Below, piece after piece: positions 31,274 to 31,548 of a stretch of 31,548 bases of DNA. Under the pieces are notes generated by a model, which was not told the origin of the DNA, searched no databases, and saw only the letters and a program-made list of their open reading frames with translations. A program made the translations under genes and the position numbers. This DNA is from Bacillota bacterium. Lineage in GTDB: Bacteria > Bacillota > Clostridia > Lachnospirales > Lachnospiraceae. Within the stretch, counting starts at the first letter, position 1; the number at the start of each line of letters is the position of its first letter. Location: positions 1 to 31,548 of the forward strand of contig JAEZGY010000003.1 of assembly GCA_023416695.1 (NCBI GenBank), given 5' to 3'.

Positions 31274-31548
31274 ATGTACGCGATTATTGCAACAGGTGGT
31301 AAACAGTACAAAGTAGCTGAAGGCGACGTAATCAGAGTTGAAAAACTTGGTGTTGAAGCTGGTGATACAGTTACATTTGATCAAGTTCTTGTAGTAAATA
31401 ACGGAGAAGTTACTGTAGGTAACCCTACTGTAGCTGGTGCAACCGTAACTGCTTCTGTAGTAGCTAACGGAAAAGCTAAAAAAGTTATCGTTTACAGATA
31501 TAAGAGAAAAACTGGATATCATAAGAAAAATGGTCATAGACAGGCTTT
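31274..31548 (+). CDS. rplU: 50S ribosomal protein L21, 5' part (3' end outside window)
   Basis: The first 91 codons of L21, a 50S protein that contacts 23S rRNA near L20. The sequence MYAIIATGGKQYKVAEGDVI, KLGVEAGDTVTFDQVLVVN and YRYKRKTGYHKKNGHRQ is diagnostic. A strong TAGGAGGTGC precedes the ATG. L21 is about 102 residues, so roughly ten are missing at the window edge. rpmA and obg normally follow. The normal upstream neighbour, RNase G, is 3.5 kb away here because of the accessory stretch. Confidence 0.97.
   Translation, partial: MYAIIATGGKQYKVAEGDVIRVEKLGVEAGDTVTFDQVLVVNNGEVTVGNPTVAGATVTASVVANGKAKKVIVYRYKRKTGYHKKNGHRQA

Noticed and set aside
31235..31537. A 100-codon minus-strand open frame
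   Set aside because: It lies opposite the L21 gene and its leader, has no ribosome binding site and a residue mix typical of antisense frames.

Overview
This window is a chromosomal segment of a low-GC, spore-forming Clostridia-type Firmicute. The AT-rich sequence, strong AGGAGG ribosome binding sites, sporulation genes yqfC and yqfD, the DUF3048 lipoprotein, the TIGR03960/DUF2344/RNase G cluster and a BofC-like protein all fit the Lachnospiraceae. A Lachnoclostridium phytofermentans-like organism is my best guess from memory of gene order; it has not been checked by a search. No CRISPR array, insertion sequence, rRNA, tRNA or phage gene was seen. Most of the window is ordinary housekeeping DNA.

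Layout. (1) 1-4790: the 3' end of rpsU and its terminator, then yqfC, yqfD, phoH, ybeY and a DUF3048 lipoprotein. This is the familiar sporulation and ribosome-maturation block, but phoH and ybeY are directly adjacent. (2) 4820-7303: a MurJ/SpoVB-type flippase and a membrane-anchored protein with a BofC-like C-terminus, ending in a long hairpin. (3) 7320-12028: two unrelated-fold FAD proteins in tandem, a PUA-less glutamate 5-kinase, a DUF896 protein and 5-formyltetrahydrofolate cyclo-ligase. These look like one transcription unit from a good promoter to a strong terminator. (4) 12046-14513: a cytoplasmic M14 carboxypeptidase and miaB. (5) 14549-17036: a perfect palindrome and then a three-gene ABC importer (lipoprotein, permease, ATPase). 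(6) 17072-20375: a large SWIM-SNF2 helicase whose promoter and ribosome binding site lie inside a long inverted repeat. (7) 20379-22759, minus strand: tyrS followed by a zinc-ribbon membrane protein, convergent with the helicase through a shared terminator. (8) 22877-27710: an unknown protein with one membrane segment, two radical-SAM-associated proteins and RNase G. (9) 27711-31152: a very AT-rich accessory stretch with a two-gene minus-strand unit (DUF4177 protein and a 53-residue membrane protein), a probable gene relic, and a ROK-type repressor joined to a MATE exporter. (10) 31161-31548: the rplU promoter, the L21 leader RNA and the 5' part of rplU.

The most interesting points are these. 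The accessory stretch separates RNase G from the L21 leader, two genes that are normally neighbours, and RNase G stops before the usual zinc-link motif. The SNF2 helicase has a nearly continuous 65-base inverted repeat that could hide its ribosome binding site in read-through transcripts. The 24-base palindrome before the ABC importer is a candidate operator. The 53-residue membrane protein beside the DUF4177 gene is easily missed. I found no convincing new defence or RNA-guided system.
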